From: Gambelia wislizenii
Lineage: Eukaryota > Chordata > Lepidosauria > Squamata > Crotaphytidae
NCBI GenBank assembly: GCA_030847615.1
Contig: JAUMIR010000004.1
Span: 68,975,001 to 69,039,000 of the forward strand
Reading direction: 5' to 3'
DNA length: 64,000 nucleotides
A model generated the notes under the pieces. The model searched no databases and was not told the DNA's origin. It saw nothing but the letters and a program-made list of their open reading frames with translations. Positions 21,637 through 33,484 of this stretch are shown one piece after another (the stretch's first letter is position 1; every line of letters begins with the position of its first letter). Position numbers and translations under genes: made by a program.

Positions 21637-22567
21637 CAAGGTCCATCTGTTAAATAACGAGACTGTGTTTCTACCTTTCAGACAAATCAGGGAGAACTGA
21701 TTGTGAAAAATGGTGACCATGAACATGTCTGAACCTGCATGACAAACATGACTCTCTTGGCCATTCAGTTAATTATCAATCGCCATTTAAAGCAGCTGTG
21801 TTGTCTGTTGTGTGCTGGAAAAATGCTGTTTAAAAGTTGAGCAACATGACATTCTGCAGCAACTTGAGGCAGTCCTAAACCTTTTTGAAAAAATCATCAC
21901 TTGTGATGAAACCTGGATCTTCCAGTATGATCCTGAGGGGAAAAAAATGACAGTGCACAGGAAAGCACCATCATCACCAAGAATGAAAAAGGCATGTCAA
22001 AGCAAGTCCGCATGCAAAGCCATGCTCACTGTGTTGTTTTTTATATCAAGGGTGTAGTTTTGGCAGAATGGGTTCCAGAAGGCATAACAGTGAACCAGCA
22101 TTATTATAAGGAAGTTTTGACAAAGCTGAGAGAAGGAGTCAGAAAAAAAGAAAACAGAACTGTAGGAAAATGGTTTCGTTCTTCATCAAGACAATGTGCC
22201 TACACCCACAGCACTTTCTGTGAAACAGTTTTTGGCTGATAAACGCATTACTACACTTGAACATCCTCCATATTTGCCAGATTTGGCATCGTGCAACTTT
22301 TTAACTTTTCCCTAAAATGAAATTGGTGCTTAAAGGAATACGTTTTTAGTCAATTAATGCAGTACAAAGAAAATGGCAGAGGTGTTGACACAGATGGCAG
22401 AAACTGATCTGCTCCACATCTTTGACCAATGGAAAACAAGTCTGCATCAGTGTGTGAGTGTGAACAGGGAGTATACTGAAGGGGACAAGCATTAGAATTG
22501 TAATACCTGTACACATAAATAAAGATGGGTTATTGTATCTGTCTCGTTATTTAATAGACAGACCTTG
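21637..22567 (+). pseudogene. Dead mariner transposon with transposase remnants
   Basis: The ends CAAGGTCCATCTGTTAAATA and (inverted) CAAGGTCTGTCTATTAAATA continue with ACGAGAC and are flanked by TA (21635-21636 and 22568-22569). The interior holds mariner transposase pieces in different frames: ITCDETWIFQYDPEGKK near 21896, EWVPEGITVNQHYYKEVL near 22065, and HQDNVPTPTALSVKQF near 22190. Then come LEHPPYLPDLASCNF, where the third catalytic aspartate of the DD34D triad is Asn, and stops. At 931 bp against about 1.3 kb it lacks much of the N-terminal DNA-binding region. Confidence 0.93.
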
Positions 22568-22570
22568 TAT

Positions 22571-22685
22571 TTATGTCCTGCTTGTAGGTTTCCCATGGGC
22601 ATCACCTTGACAAGTATAGAAACAGAATGCTGGACTAGATAACTTTTTTTTCATGAGCTAGCATGGCTCTTCTTACATTCTTACT
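22571..22685 (+). mobile_element. Old CR1/L3 3' terminus
   Basis: GTCCTGCTTGTAGGTTTCCC and AGAATGCTGGACTAGATAAC, followed by CATGGCTCTTCTTACATTCT, match the 3' end of ancient CR1/L3 elements. Confidence 0.65.
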
Positions 22686-23190
22686 CCTGAAAGGGTTTGC
22701 TGTTGTTAATTGTCATGACGTCAACTTCAACATCAAAGTCATCCTGTCATCAGCAGCCCTGCTCAGATTCTGAAAACTCAATATAGTACAGATTGCTTAA
22801 TTTTAGAAAGTGATATTATCTTCTCAGAAATATGCCTCTTTGCCACTGTTAGAAAATCTGAGTGTGCCAAACATGTTTTTCTCACAGACATACATACAGG
22901 CACAGAGGGGGCGTTTCTGTAATAAAGCAGCCCCATTTTGTAAGATGAGGGAAAGACAAGTGGATTTTTTCTATTAGATTGACATGATGGCATGGAATTG
23001 GGCAACAGGTTAGAACATTATTGTATAAACATCTGTCATTTTTTTTAATGTTAGCATTCGTCATTTCTTTGTAAGTAACTCATTTATAGCATATGGCTAC
23101 TATATTACTTTTTAACATAATTTGTCATTATTATTAACAGAAAACTCTTAGAGTAGAAAAACAATAGGAAAATGGTAGGTGGAATACTGA

Positions 23191-23447
23191 GAATCCAGTG
23201 TGGTATAGTGGTTTGGTTGTTGGAATAAGACTCTGGGAGACCAAGGTTTTAATCCCTGCTTAGACATGGTAACCCACTGGATGACCCTGGGCAAGTCAGT
23301 CTTTCTCAGCCTCAAAGGAAGGCAATGGCAAACCGTGTCTGAACAAATCTTGCCGAGTAAACCCCATGATAGGTTCACTTTAGGGTCTTTGTAAGTTGGA
23401 AACAACTTGAAGGCACAAAACAACAACAACAACAACAACAACATCCT
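23191..23447 (+). repeat. tRNA-derived SINE with (ACA)n tail
   Basis: Begins AATCCAGTGTGGTATAGTGG, with an A-box-like block and a B-box-like GGTTTTAATCC. It continues CTCTGGGAGACC..GGGCAAGTCA..CTCAGCCTCAAAGGAAGGCAA and ends in GAAGGCACAAAACAACAACA repeats. The layout and ACA tail match the ACA-type SINEs of squamates. Full-length and moderately diverged. Confidence 0.85.
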
Positions 23448-24365
23448 GAAAGATGACAATTACTAGGATTTTTTAAATTTCTATCCTTTTTGACATAAGA
23501 ATGCCTTGCAAAATAATTAGGGCTGCCAGAGTGAAAACTGGAGAGGGCTCCTGTACCCTTAATGTCTCTGTAGAAGAGGGAATTTCAGCAGGTATTGTTT
23601 GTTACCTAGTTGTGCATTTCACAATTCTTTGGTTAAGTCATTGTTGTCTCCCAAACCTACATTGGGAAATTAAGTTGTTCTACACATCATAAATATCCTC
23701 TTTTCTGTCTGGCAACCCTGCCCTACAGGTCTCCATGGCTCAGTATGTTCTGAAACCCTGAAGATGCTGGAATTCTAGTCCAGTACTCAAACCACTACAC
23801 CCCACTGGCTCATCTATGGAACCCAACAGAATGAATTCCCTGGTAGTCACTGGAATCCCTCTCTGTCACAGATTGAATGATATGAAAGTCTCTATCTGTA
23901 TAGATGGGTAGGCATGTGTGTGTGCATGAATACATGCATTTCAGTATTTCTGTTTCAGAAAGATGTGTTAAGGTTACCCTTTGAAACTTCAAGTTTCACA
24001 TACATGCAATGCATGGGATCAAACATACGTTAAGAGTCCATGGGGAAAATAAACACTGAAGCTGGAAACAGCAGTTCAAAAGAAGGGTTTAAGTTTCAGA
24101 GCTGCTAAACCAAATTAACTATCAGCTTTAGAGATAAATACATAGAGCTCAGGGGTTGTTAGGAGGTCTGGGCTACAATCCAACACAGGGTTAAAACCCA
24201 CTGAATCCAAGATGATTCACAACAGCTGACTGATCTAGGAATTTTCTTTTTTTTTTTTGGCATTCAGCTTCCTCCTATGAAACACCAACCATGTTCTCTA
24301 TGCCCATCATCAATCTTCCTGTTCCACTGTCTTCAGACAACTGTAAAAATTCTTTAGCTGTTCCA
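23448..24365. other. Unassigned intronic DNA
   Basis: A short T tract lies at 24248-24259. No exon or clear repeat is recognised. Confidence 0.4.
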
Positions 24366-24735
24366 GCAGGCATGACTTCAAATCAAGATGGTGGCATGAG
24401 TGAATTACTTGCATTTTTGTTTCACTCAAATTGCTGCGACCAAACAGTTAAAAAAAAACAAAAAACCTAAATCCAAGGTGTGATCTTCTACTTAAACAAA
24501 GAAGCAAACAAAAAGAGGCTATTTTTTTGCCATAGTGCACAATCACTACAGTGAAAATCCAACATGGCGGTTGTGGGTGTTTGCCTTGTTAACAAGCTCT
24601 GCCCCCTGCATGCATCCAACCAATCAGCTTTCCACTCTGAGAATGCACAGCAATTCTATTGGGCGACAGTGCACATTCCCATGCATTATTTAAAAAAATA
24701 TGGGAAAAGCCACGGAGTATATGGAGTATTTGGCC
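24366..24735 (+). mobile_element. Non-autonomous DNA element with paired ATGG motifs, copy 2
   Basis: AAGATGGTGGC (24385) and AACATGGCGGTTG (24561) lie 176 bp apart, with ACAAGCTCTGCCCCCTGCA and CCAATCAGCTTTCCA after them. The order and spacing match the copy at 29151-29682, whose motifs are 175 bp apart. Ends are not resolved. No coding capacity. Confidence 0.55.
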
Positions 24736-26797
24736 CCCCTCCTTTCGAATATGGCAGATTGATGCAGGATCCCATTAAGACAAATTCCATTTTCACAACG
24801 CCGTAGTTCTTTAAGATGGAATCCTCTTGTATTGTCAAGCTTACAAAATCTCTAGCTGATTTCATCCAGCTGTTACAGCTGAACCTAAATCTGTTTTTAG
24901 TCCAAATTATTTAGATTAATTGGGTTGTAGAAAAAACCAAAAGGGCCTTTCCAGGCAATCCATTATAAAATGGCAGGAAATGACAGGAAATCCAAGTGTC
25001 CTTCCAGATAGCACTTACAGTTTACAGGGATATTATGCTTTGTAGCACCCAAATTGCAATATTTTGGAGAGTCCAACAGTATTACCAAGCTAAATTGTGT
25101 CAATGAAGAGAGTATAGTGTTGTGATGAATGTGGGGCAAGTGTTGTGGGTTCCTCCTGGCTAACACCCGTGATACCACTAGTAACGGCAACATGACATGT
25201 GTGCACCCTCAGCTCCCACTAGGGTGTACAACAATGCATGCCTGAACAAGGCTTGGCATCCTGACAAATGGATAGCATAAGAAGACCTCAGTCTGGAATC
25301 ACTGTAAGTATGTCTATATACTGCCATAAGTATATACACATATGCAGTTATAACAGTTTGAAACCACTGCAAGTGTCATGACCAGATCCTACAAACCTGC
25401 CCTGCCCTGATTGGTTCCCTTTTTACACCCCTTCGTGGTCCACGGAGCAGGCCAGGAAGGAGAAGAAAAGCATGGCGGCACCTAAACTCTATTGCTAATC
25501 GCTCAATGGAAATTTTAAATTACTGCAATGCAAGACATTTGGAGATTAAAGGAAAATAGGGCAGAATTCTTATTTACAAGGACACTGCCTTCCTTTGGCC
25601 TCCCCCCTCCCCACATAGCTGCATCCCTGGGCTGCAGTAACATGTAATGTAGGCAAAATGAATAGTAATGTAATTAGTCCTTTTATCAAAAATTCCAAGC
25701 TCTGCATTAAGGAAAACAAGGCACCATTTTGCTGCTAAAAACTAGTAGCTAAAGGCTATCAAGTCTGATCTATACCACGCAACACCAGAAAGAGGCTTTT
25801 TGGATTTGCTGAAGCTCCTGGCACATGGGATATTTTTATTTATTTTTTATTTCAGTATACATTTGGCAAAGAAAACTCCTCCCTCACGGGCTGGTCAAGG
25901 AATCCCACCAAGGAGGCGTCAGAATGATAAATGGCAATGCCTCACCACCTGTGTTTTTATTATTGGGCCCATCAATAATGTATTGGCTACCCTGAAGATG
26001 AAGCAGGGCCTTTTAATATGCATTCTGCCTAAACAGAATCCCAGAAGAAGACACTAGAGTCTCGCTCTCTGTATATAACTATATGTATATATAGTTCCTC
26101 TGTGCTGTCAGAATCATTCAAGCCTCACTGAAAATTCTATTTACATTTTTATTCAAATACACAGCTTTAAGAGGGGAGAATTAGGAAGAAGGGGGAGAAA
26201 CACCCTTGCTTGCAGTTGGTTATATCTAAATTTAGGTTCTCTCACAGTCTTTGCTTTGCTTTTCAAAATGATTGTCAGGTCTGAACTTTTGAACTCAACA
26301 AAATGCAGAATACAGCATAGGCTCAAACCATAAAGCTTTTCTTAGCTTCATCTGATGTGGAATAAAAATGTGCAAAGCCACAAAAGGATTAGAAGACTGT
26401 ATCAGAGAATATACCCTTGATTATGACCCTACGGACATTGGTAACTGAAAATACTCTGTTTCAAAAGTATTAGAATACTTCAGTGTTTAACCAAAAAACA
26501 ATTATTACTTATAAAGCTCACTGGAAAGACCCAGAGCAAAAAGTATATGCACACACCCCTTCTCCTTTTAGGATTACTTCTAATGTGTATTCCCCAAATG
26601 ATGCAGTTACTACTGCTACAGGAAGAATCCAGGTGCTCCAAAACTGTAGTAAACCTGTGTATGTCTTTAATAGCGCCCATGTGAGCCGCTCTCTCATAAG
26701 CCACTGCTACAAAAAATTACAACACAAAAAGACAAGAAATAAACAAAAGTACAAAGTTGAGATAGTTTAGATAATTAAAAATATACCAGCTGACATA
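24736..26797. other. Unassigned intronic DNA
   Basis: About 2 kb without a recognisable exon or repeat. A short AT-rich inverted run TATATAACTATATGTATATA lies at 26073-26092. Confidence 0.4.
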
Positions 26798-27737
26798 GGG
26801 CCTGTCTAAATGGTGAAAATAATACAAATGGGATGTGAACGGAAGGCAATCCATTCATATGGACATTCGCACAAATACATATCATTAGGAAGAGAGGCAG
26901 CCAAATCCACTGCAAAGTCCGTGTGCGTAGCGTCTGGGGCTTTGTTCGGATTTTCTAAAAAGCTCTGTATGACATGCGAATGCGCGATCATATGGACAGT
27001 CACATTCATGCAGATACGAACAGGCAGCACAATCTGATTGGCTGCTTGAACACGGGGGCGGGGCTAGCAATCAGGAAAAGTATCTAATGCCACCATGTTG
27101 GATTTTCAGCTAAGAAAGGGTCTGGTAAGTCGATCAAACAACCATCTTATACTCTCTTTTTTCTTTTTCTTTTTCTTTTAAATATGAAATATTGCATGTC
27201 CATAATTTAAAAAAAATGGTGGCAGCAGATTTAAAATTGGGAGTAAATCACTCGCGGCCACCATCTTGGCTAGGGGGTCATGTGGAGTTTAGAGGGGCTC
27301 TTTTGACCATGAAGACAGATTGCATCATTGCAAAAGACTGCTTTTTTAGAAGTACAAGTTATCCCTCCACATTCACGGGGTTAGGGGCGTGAGACCCCCA
27401 TGGATGTGAAAAAAATGCAAATAAAAACTAGGTCACGCCACCGCCCTCTCGCAACCCCCACTGCTTCTCCCCCCCCCGGAGCAGCAATGGGGCTACCCAA
27501 GCCTCGTCACTGCTTCCTCCCACCCTCTCCCGCCCCCCAGGAGCAGCGGCGGGGCTTGGCAAGCCTTGTCGCTGCTTCCTCCCATCCCCTCCCACCCACC
27601 CCCCAGGAGCAGTGACCCCGTTGCAGTTTTTTGGATTGCGGGGGGGGGGAGCTCCCAAAACCGTGAATCTTAAAGCCGCGAATGTGGAGAGGCAATTGTA
27701 TTTGGATTTCCCTCCTTGTGTAGACAGGGCTATAGAC
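26798..27737 (-). mobile_element. Non-autonomous DNA element with paired ATGG motifs, copy 3, interrupted
   Basis: The ends GGGCCTGTCTAAA (left) and AGCCCTGTCTACAC (inverted right) form a short TIR, flanked by ATA-like trinucleotides. On the minus strand AAGATGGTGGCCGC (27268) and AACATGGTGGC (27099) are 169 bp apart, as in the sister copies. A second TIR element (27355-27698) is nested inside. The remaining body is non-coding. Confidence 0.5.
27355..27698. mobile_element. Tigger-like MITE with GC-rich minisatellite, copy 1
   Basis: The left end CAAGTTATCCCTCCACATTC and the inverted right end CAATTGCCTCTCCACATTCG form the TIR; TA flanks both sides (27353-27354 and 27699-27700). Inside (about 27430-27620) are about two and a half GC-rich units of roughly 65 bp containing CCCAGGAGCAGCGGCGGGGC. 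The same unit expands in the copy at 42930-43353. Confidence 0.8.
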
Positions 27738-28351
27738 TGTAAGGTATTAGAGGTCTGAAAACAGTGCTTCCAGCAGCAGGATTGGGGCCTCACCAATAGC
27801 CACCAGTACTATTAGCATGGCTCCTTATTCACTTTCATCACAGCTGCCCATGCACTGGATATACATGCCTATTTACACCTCTTTGCTTATTTCCTGGCAG
27901 ATAAAGGAACCTTTTTCCTTCTTGCCCCTCTTGAGAGTGGAAGATACAAACAGCAGCATGACCCACCCTAGATGCTGTTACTCATTCAGACAGAGGGTGC
28001 TTTGTCAAGGTGCCAAGTGGCAATCATGAACAACCATGGGTGCTCTTGGTGGTTACTCTCTAGATTCACAAAACTCTAGCCTTCCTCAGCCCAGTGCCTT
28101 CCAGATATACTTGACAACGTTTCCCGTTCTCCTCAGCCAGCATGGCCATTAGTTATGGTTGGGTGGAGAAAAGGCACTGGGTTGGGAAAGGCCATTTTGG
28201 CAGATCAATCTATAGTACATCATCTGGTTGTGATGCTGAAAACGGCTACATAGTTAAGCCATTTAAGTAGCAATGCTTTTAAAAATGGCATTTTATTGTG
28301 TTTACACACTGCACATCCCAAAGTGGGTATAATATGTAAAATTATTACATA
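27738..28351. other. Unassigned intronic DNA
   Basis: A weak MITE-like core (CCAGCATGGCCATTAGTTAT) lies near 28138. Nothing else is recognised. Confidence 0.35.
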
Positions 28352-29059
28352 CAGATCTACTTCAGTTAATGAAGTAGATGTATTCCTGGGCATTACTTCT
28401 TTAACAGAAACTTTGGTACCAGAGGCAGAAATAACATGGAAAGAACAGGAAAAAGTGTCTACGCCATTAAAAAAAAAAGATCAGCTTGAATATGTTTGTG
28501 CAGACTTTTCATTTGGAACTAAAAGGTATGCACATGTGAAATGAAACAACCAGCTCAGGTAAACCTTGTATGAGTAAACAAAAACATTTGCAGTCTTCTA
28601 GAGACCACTTCAAGGCTTCTTCCAAAATGCATCCAGAGATGATTTTTTTTCTTTCACCAGCCCCCACTTTACTAATAATTTCCATATTAGTGGCCACAGT
28701 TATAGATCTATGCTTAACTGTTCTCCCCTTTTCTCTCTCCTTTTCTGTTTAAACATGCTCAATCAAGGACTCCAAAGACAGCTTGCTGTTTACCTTGCCT
28801 GTTATAAGGAGGCACACATGGACATTTGGATTGGCTACAGCAGAATCCTGCTCTTCCCCTGTTCAAGATTTATTGCATTGTTTAGTGCAGACATACTCCT
28901 ACAATCCAACACGTCTGTGTTTCTCCAGCCCTCCTTCCCTTTGCTGATGCTGCTAAAAGGAAGTCTAGCTAGACAGAAGCCAAAGAAGGCATAAAAAGAC
29001 TTTGTAAAAAAAAAAAAAAAGCTTCTTTCTCAGAGACTTTGTTTACTGAGGTATGCCTG
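28352..29059. mobile_element. Tc1/mariner-type TIR element, copy 2
   Basis: Ends CAGATCTACTTCAGTTAATG and (inverted) CAGGCATACCTCAGTAAACA with TA at 28350-28351 and 29060-29061. It is the opposite-orientation sister of 4835-5596, sharing GTAGATGTATTCCTGGGC, TACCAGAGGCAGAAATAACA and CTCCAGCCCTCCTTCC. No transposase frame. An A tract sits at 29008-29022. Confidence 0.75.
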
Positions 29060-29150
29060 TAGATATATTGCCTGAAGTGCAAATTCACTATAACTAGTGC
29101 AATTTCAAACACGGGCAGCAAAGGCAATATAAAAATGCTACTCAGAACCT

Positions 29151-29682
29151 CAGGCCTCATCTGTATGAGGCATAAAAAGCAGATTGCTCTGCAGTCATGG
29201 CAATTCACAGCATCTGCTTTTTGTCTAAACGGCTTTTGGGGCAGATCGCAGGCATGTGCAAATGGGCATGCCTGTGAATCAAGATGGCGACCACGAGTGA
29301 ATTACTTGCATTTTTACTTACCAATTTGCTTCCGCCAAACAATTAAAAAAAAAAACCTATACCAAGATTTACTAGAGCGATATTTCACTTTAACCAAAAA
29401 CCCCAAAACAAACTTGTTTTATTGCCTTAATGCTCACTCGCTAAGGCAAAAATTCAACATGGCGGTTTGGGTGCTTGCCTTGTTAGCAAGCCATGCCCCC
29501 TGCACTCATCCAGCCAATCAGCTTTCAGCTTCTGCTTGCATGGGAAAGTGAATCAATTTGTGTCACTTGTCCCAACGAGCAGGAATGCGCATTTCCTCTA
29601 TAGTTTTTTTTAAAAACTCTGGGGAAAGCCGTGAATACTTTAAATGTATGGATACCAAACCATGGATACGGAGGGACAACTG
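29151..29682 (+). mobile_element. Non-autonomous DNA element with paired ATGG motifs, copy 4
   Basis: AAGATGGCGACC (29281) and AACATGGCGGTTT (29456) are 175 bp apart; CCAATCAGCTTTCAGC follows. The right end (inverted CAGTTGTCCCTCCGTATCCA) is followed by TA and is a Tigger-type terminus, whereas the left end CAGGCCTCATCTG is different. The present unit may therefore be a chimera of two elements. Confidence 0.5.
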
Positions 29683-29742
29683 TAGTTGTTCAGAGTGCTG
29701 GAATTATTTGAGAGATAGGGCTCACCAATAGGGACAGTTACT

Positions 29743-29759
29743 TAATAATAATAATAATG

Positions 29760-29791
<32 letters not shown>

Positions 29792-29860
29792 TTATATACC
29801 ACCCTTTGGTAATCCAATCAGGGCGGTTCACAACATTAAAATCCCAGAGTGGATATGTTA
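29743..29860 (-). repeat. (AAT)/(ATG) microsatellite attached to an L2-type 3' tail
   Basis: AATAATAATAATAATGATGA-type repeats run from 29743 to 29792, followed by TTATATACCACCC..CAATCAGGGCGGTTCACAAC. This is the inverted form of the L2-type 3' end, from which the microsatellite grew. Confidence 0.65.
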
Positions 29861-30577
29861 CCCTACTGGGGAGGATTTGCTGCCCTATTGACATGGAAGC
29901 CACCTGCCACCACTGACTCCCACTGCTGGAAGGAGTCATGCACAATGACTCTAAGCAATTCCTGCTTGTTGTCACAGCCAAAGGCAATCACCACCAGAAC
30001 TGTAGAGTGGAAATGAAATATTTGATTAGTACAGGTTTAGAATTCCAAGTCCATCATCAGGTCTGATTTAATAATTCATTATTGTATTTGCAACATCTGT
30101 GTTTCAAAACATCCACAGGTTCAGCCCTACTTCTCCTTAGATTCTTCACTTTTCACAAGCTGATGCCTGCTTGATCAGATAAAAATCCTGAATTTGCATA
30201 GTACTTATAAAATGTCAATGGGATGCGCCAAGCTGAAAAGATGTACCTGTAAGAGGTATCTACATGCCCTGATCACTGCTTGCCAAGGTACAACCACACC
30301 TAAGCTTTTTAACTCCACTCCTATCTGTAATCTTGTCCCTGAAACAAAACTTTGGTGTAGTAAACACCATACTAACACACAAGATGGCTCTTGCTGTCCC
30401 AAAGAGGGCTAACAGTACAAGTTAGAGGGCAAACCAATAGATACATCCTAGCATACAAGCAGTGGGGGGGGCAACACATACAAGGACTTATAATATGAAA
30501 GGCAGAAGACTCAACTTGGCAGGGGCCTGGTTTATTTGGAATGAGATTAGAGGAGGAAGAAAGAGGTGAATCAAGGA
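29861..30577. other. Unassigned intronic DNA
   Basis: No exon or recognisable element. Confidence 0.4.
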
Positions 30578-33405
30578 TTATAGAATCATAGAGTGGGAAG
30601 AGACCACAAGGGCCATCTAGTCCAACCCCTGCCATGCAGGAATATACAATCAAATCATTCCCGACAGATAGCCATCCAGACTCTGCTTAAAAACCTCCAA
30701 AGAAGGAGACTCTACCACACTCCGAGGCAGGTTATTCTACTATTGAACAGCTCTTACTGTCAGGAAGTTCTCCCTAATGTTTAGGTGGAATCTTCTTTTC
30801 CTGTAATTTGAATCCACTGCCCACTGCTCCGTGTTATAGTCTCTAGAGCAGCAGAAAACAAGCTTGCTCCTTCTTCAATATGGCATTCTTTCAAATATTT
30901 AAACATGGCTATAATGTCAACTCTTAACCTTATCTTCTCCAGGCTAAACATACCCAGCTCCTTAAGCCATTCCTCATAAGGCATGGCTTCCAGACCTTTC
31001 ACCATTTTGGTTGCCCTCCTCTGAACACATTCCAGCTTGTCAATATCCTTCGTGAACTGTGGTGCCCAGAAGTGGACACAGTATTCCAGATGAGATCTGA
31101 ACAAAGCAGAATAGAGTAGTACTATTACTTCCCTCGATTTAGACACTCCTATTGATCATATTGGCTTTTTTAGCTGCCACATCACGCTGTTGACTCATGT
31201 TCAGCTTGTGGTCCACTAAGACTCATAAGATCTTTTCCACTTGTACTGTTGTCAAGCCTGGAGTCATCCATCCTATACCTGTGCATTTCATTTTTTTTCT
31301 GCCTAAGTGTAGTATAGTAGTCTACATTTCTCCTTGTTGAAATTCATTTTGTTAGTTTTGGCCCAGTTCTCTAATCTGTTAAGGTTGTTTTGAATTCTGA
31401 TCCTGTCCTCTGGGGTATGAGCTACCCCTCCTAATTTGGTGCCACCTGCAAACTTGATAAGCATGCCCTCTATTCCATTATCCAAATTGTTGCTAAAGAT
31501 GTTACATAGCATTGGACCAAGGACAGAACCCTGTGGTCACTTCTCTCCAGAATGAAAAGGAGCCATTGGTAAGCACTCTTTGGGTTTGGTCGGTCAACCA
31601 ATTACAAATCTACCTAACTGTAGCATTGTCTAGCCCATATTTTACTAGCTTGTTTGCAAGAATATCATGAAGAACCTTGCTGAAATCCTTACCACCATCC
31701 ACAGCAGTCCCTTCATCTACCAAGCTTCTAACTCTAGCCAAAAAAAGAGATAAGATTAGTCTGGCATGACTTGTTTTTGAGAAACCCATGTTGACTTTTT
31801 GTGATCACAGCATTCCTTTCTATGTGCTTACAGACTGACTGTTTAATGATCTACTCTAGAATCTTTCCTGGTATTGATATCAGGCTGTCTGGGCAATAAT
31901 TATTTGGGTCTTCTTTATTTCCCCTCTTAAAAGATTGGGACAACATTTGCCCTCCTCCAGTCTGCTGGGATTTCTGTTCTCCAGGCATCCTCAAAGTTTA
32001 TTGCTGGTAGTTCTGAGATTATTTCTGCCAGTTCTTTTAATACTCTTGGATGTAGTTCATCTGGCCCTGGAGACTTAAATTCATTTAGAGTAGCCAGTTA
32101 TTCCTGTACTACTTCTTCACTTATTCTGCACTGCATTTCCCCTACTGCATCATCTGTTCCATTTTCCCCAGGTTGAACACTGTTTTCCTTTTGGGAGAAA
32201 ACCAAGGCAAAGAAGGTGTTAAGTTGTTCTGCCTTTTCTCTGTCCTCTGTTAGCATTTCACCATGTTCTGCATGCAGTGGCCCTGCCATTTCCTTTTCTT
32301 CCTTTTGCTACAGACACACACACACACACACAAAACCTTTTTATTGTTTTTAACCCTTCTAGCAAGCCTGAGTTTGTTCTGAACTCTAGCTTTTCTGACT
32401 TTCTCCCTACACAAGCTGGCTATTTGTTTGAATTCCTCTTTGGTGATTTCCCCCTTTTTCCATATCTTGTGCATATCCCTTTTAAAGTTTTAGCTCAGTT
32501 GAGAGTTCTTTCGACATCCATCCTGGTTTCTTTGGACACCTCCCCCTTCTCCTCCTCATTGGAACTGTTTGAAGTTGTGCCTTCAATATCTCACTTGTAA
32601 GAAACTCCATCCATCACGAACTCCCTTCTCTTTTAGTATTTTTGACCATGGGGTCACACCCAGTGTTTCCCTAACTTTATTGAAATTCATTTTCTTAAAG
32701 TCTAGAATGTGTACCTGACTTTTTCTGCTGTATCAGATTATGGAATGGCCTGCCGGACGAGATCCACCTTATTACTACCTTAGACTGCTTTAAAAAAACT
32801 GTCAAGATGGATCTTTTCTGGCAGGCCTTTCCTGAATAACTATCCCGGCCTGAAAACTCGGCTGTCCTTTCCCTTTGAGCTGCCATTGGAATTTTTTTTT
32901 TAATTAGTGTATGTTTTTAATCTTTTCTAATTTAATAGTTTTTAAATTATTGTATATTTTTAATCTTTTCTAATTTAATATTATTTTAAGGCGTGGGCGG
33001 GCTAGGGTATGGAGTTTTTATATTGTAAGCCACCCTGATTGCGTTGCAGAGGGACGGGATAGAAATAAATTATAATAATAATAATTATTATTATTATTAT
33101 TATCACAAACTCCAGGAGAACATGGTCCCTCCCCGCTAAGGATCCCACCACTTCTACCCCATTAACCAAGTCATCACTGTTGGTTAGGATTGGATCTAAA
33201 ACAGCTGATCCCCTCTTGCCAATTCCATCTTTTGGATAATGAAATTGTCTGCAAGGCAAGTGAGGAATTTGTTGGATCTCATATTCTTGGCAGAGTTTGA
33301 CTTCCAACAAATACCAGGATAGCTGAAATCTCCCATTACTACTACATCTCTCCTTTCTGAATGTTTTGTTCTATACTTAGCAATATTCAGGCAAAACAGA
33401 AATAG
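30578..33405 (-). mobile_element. CR1 LINE, long decayed copy, interrupted by L2
   Basis: The minus strand runs from the CR1 3' end (TATAGAATCATAGAGTGGGA inverted at 30578) through the reverse transcriptase into the end of the endonuclease. RT pieces include [20 protein letters not shown] (31146-30781) and IKFAGGTKLGG (31512-31303), where the catalytic FADD has become FAGG. Endonuclease pieces include [13 protein letters not shown] and [17 protein letters not shown] (33310-33150). Several frameshifts are present. An L2 3' end with a microsatellite (32732-33103) is inserted in opposite orientation. The 5' limit is uncertain. Confidence 0.9.
32732..33103 (+). mobile_element. L2-type LINE 3' end nested in CR1
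   Basis: The plus strand reads WNGLPDEIHLITTLDCFKKT, then VKMDLFWQAFP, the typical end of an L2-like ORF. An AT-rich 3' UTR, TTGTAAGCCACCCTGATTGC, and an (AAT)/(ATT) run to 33103 follow. CR1 sequence in the other orientation lies on both sides, so it inserted into the CR1 copy. Confidence 0.8.
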
Positions 33406-33484
33406 ATCAGAAATGACTGCCTTTCTTTCTATGGGTACAAGTCAAAAACCTCTCCACTGTGTGGTCAACTACTTCCACTGCTTA

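Noticed and set aside
27428..27796. 122-codon frame in GC-rich DNA as the missing RASSF5 first exon
   Set aside because: It lies downstream of the C1 exon in gene order and is a minisatellite inside a TA-flanked MITE.
33002..33310. Frame with a poly-isoleucine stretch
   Set aside because: The isoleucines are the (AAT)n microsatellite at the L2 end; the rest is CR1 endonuclease remnant.
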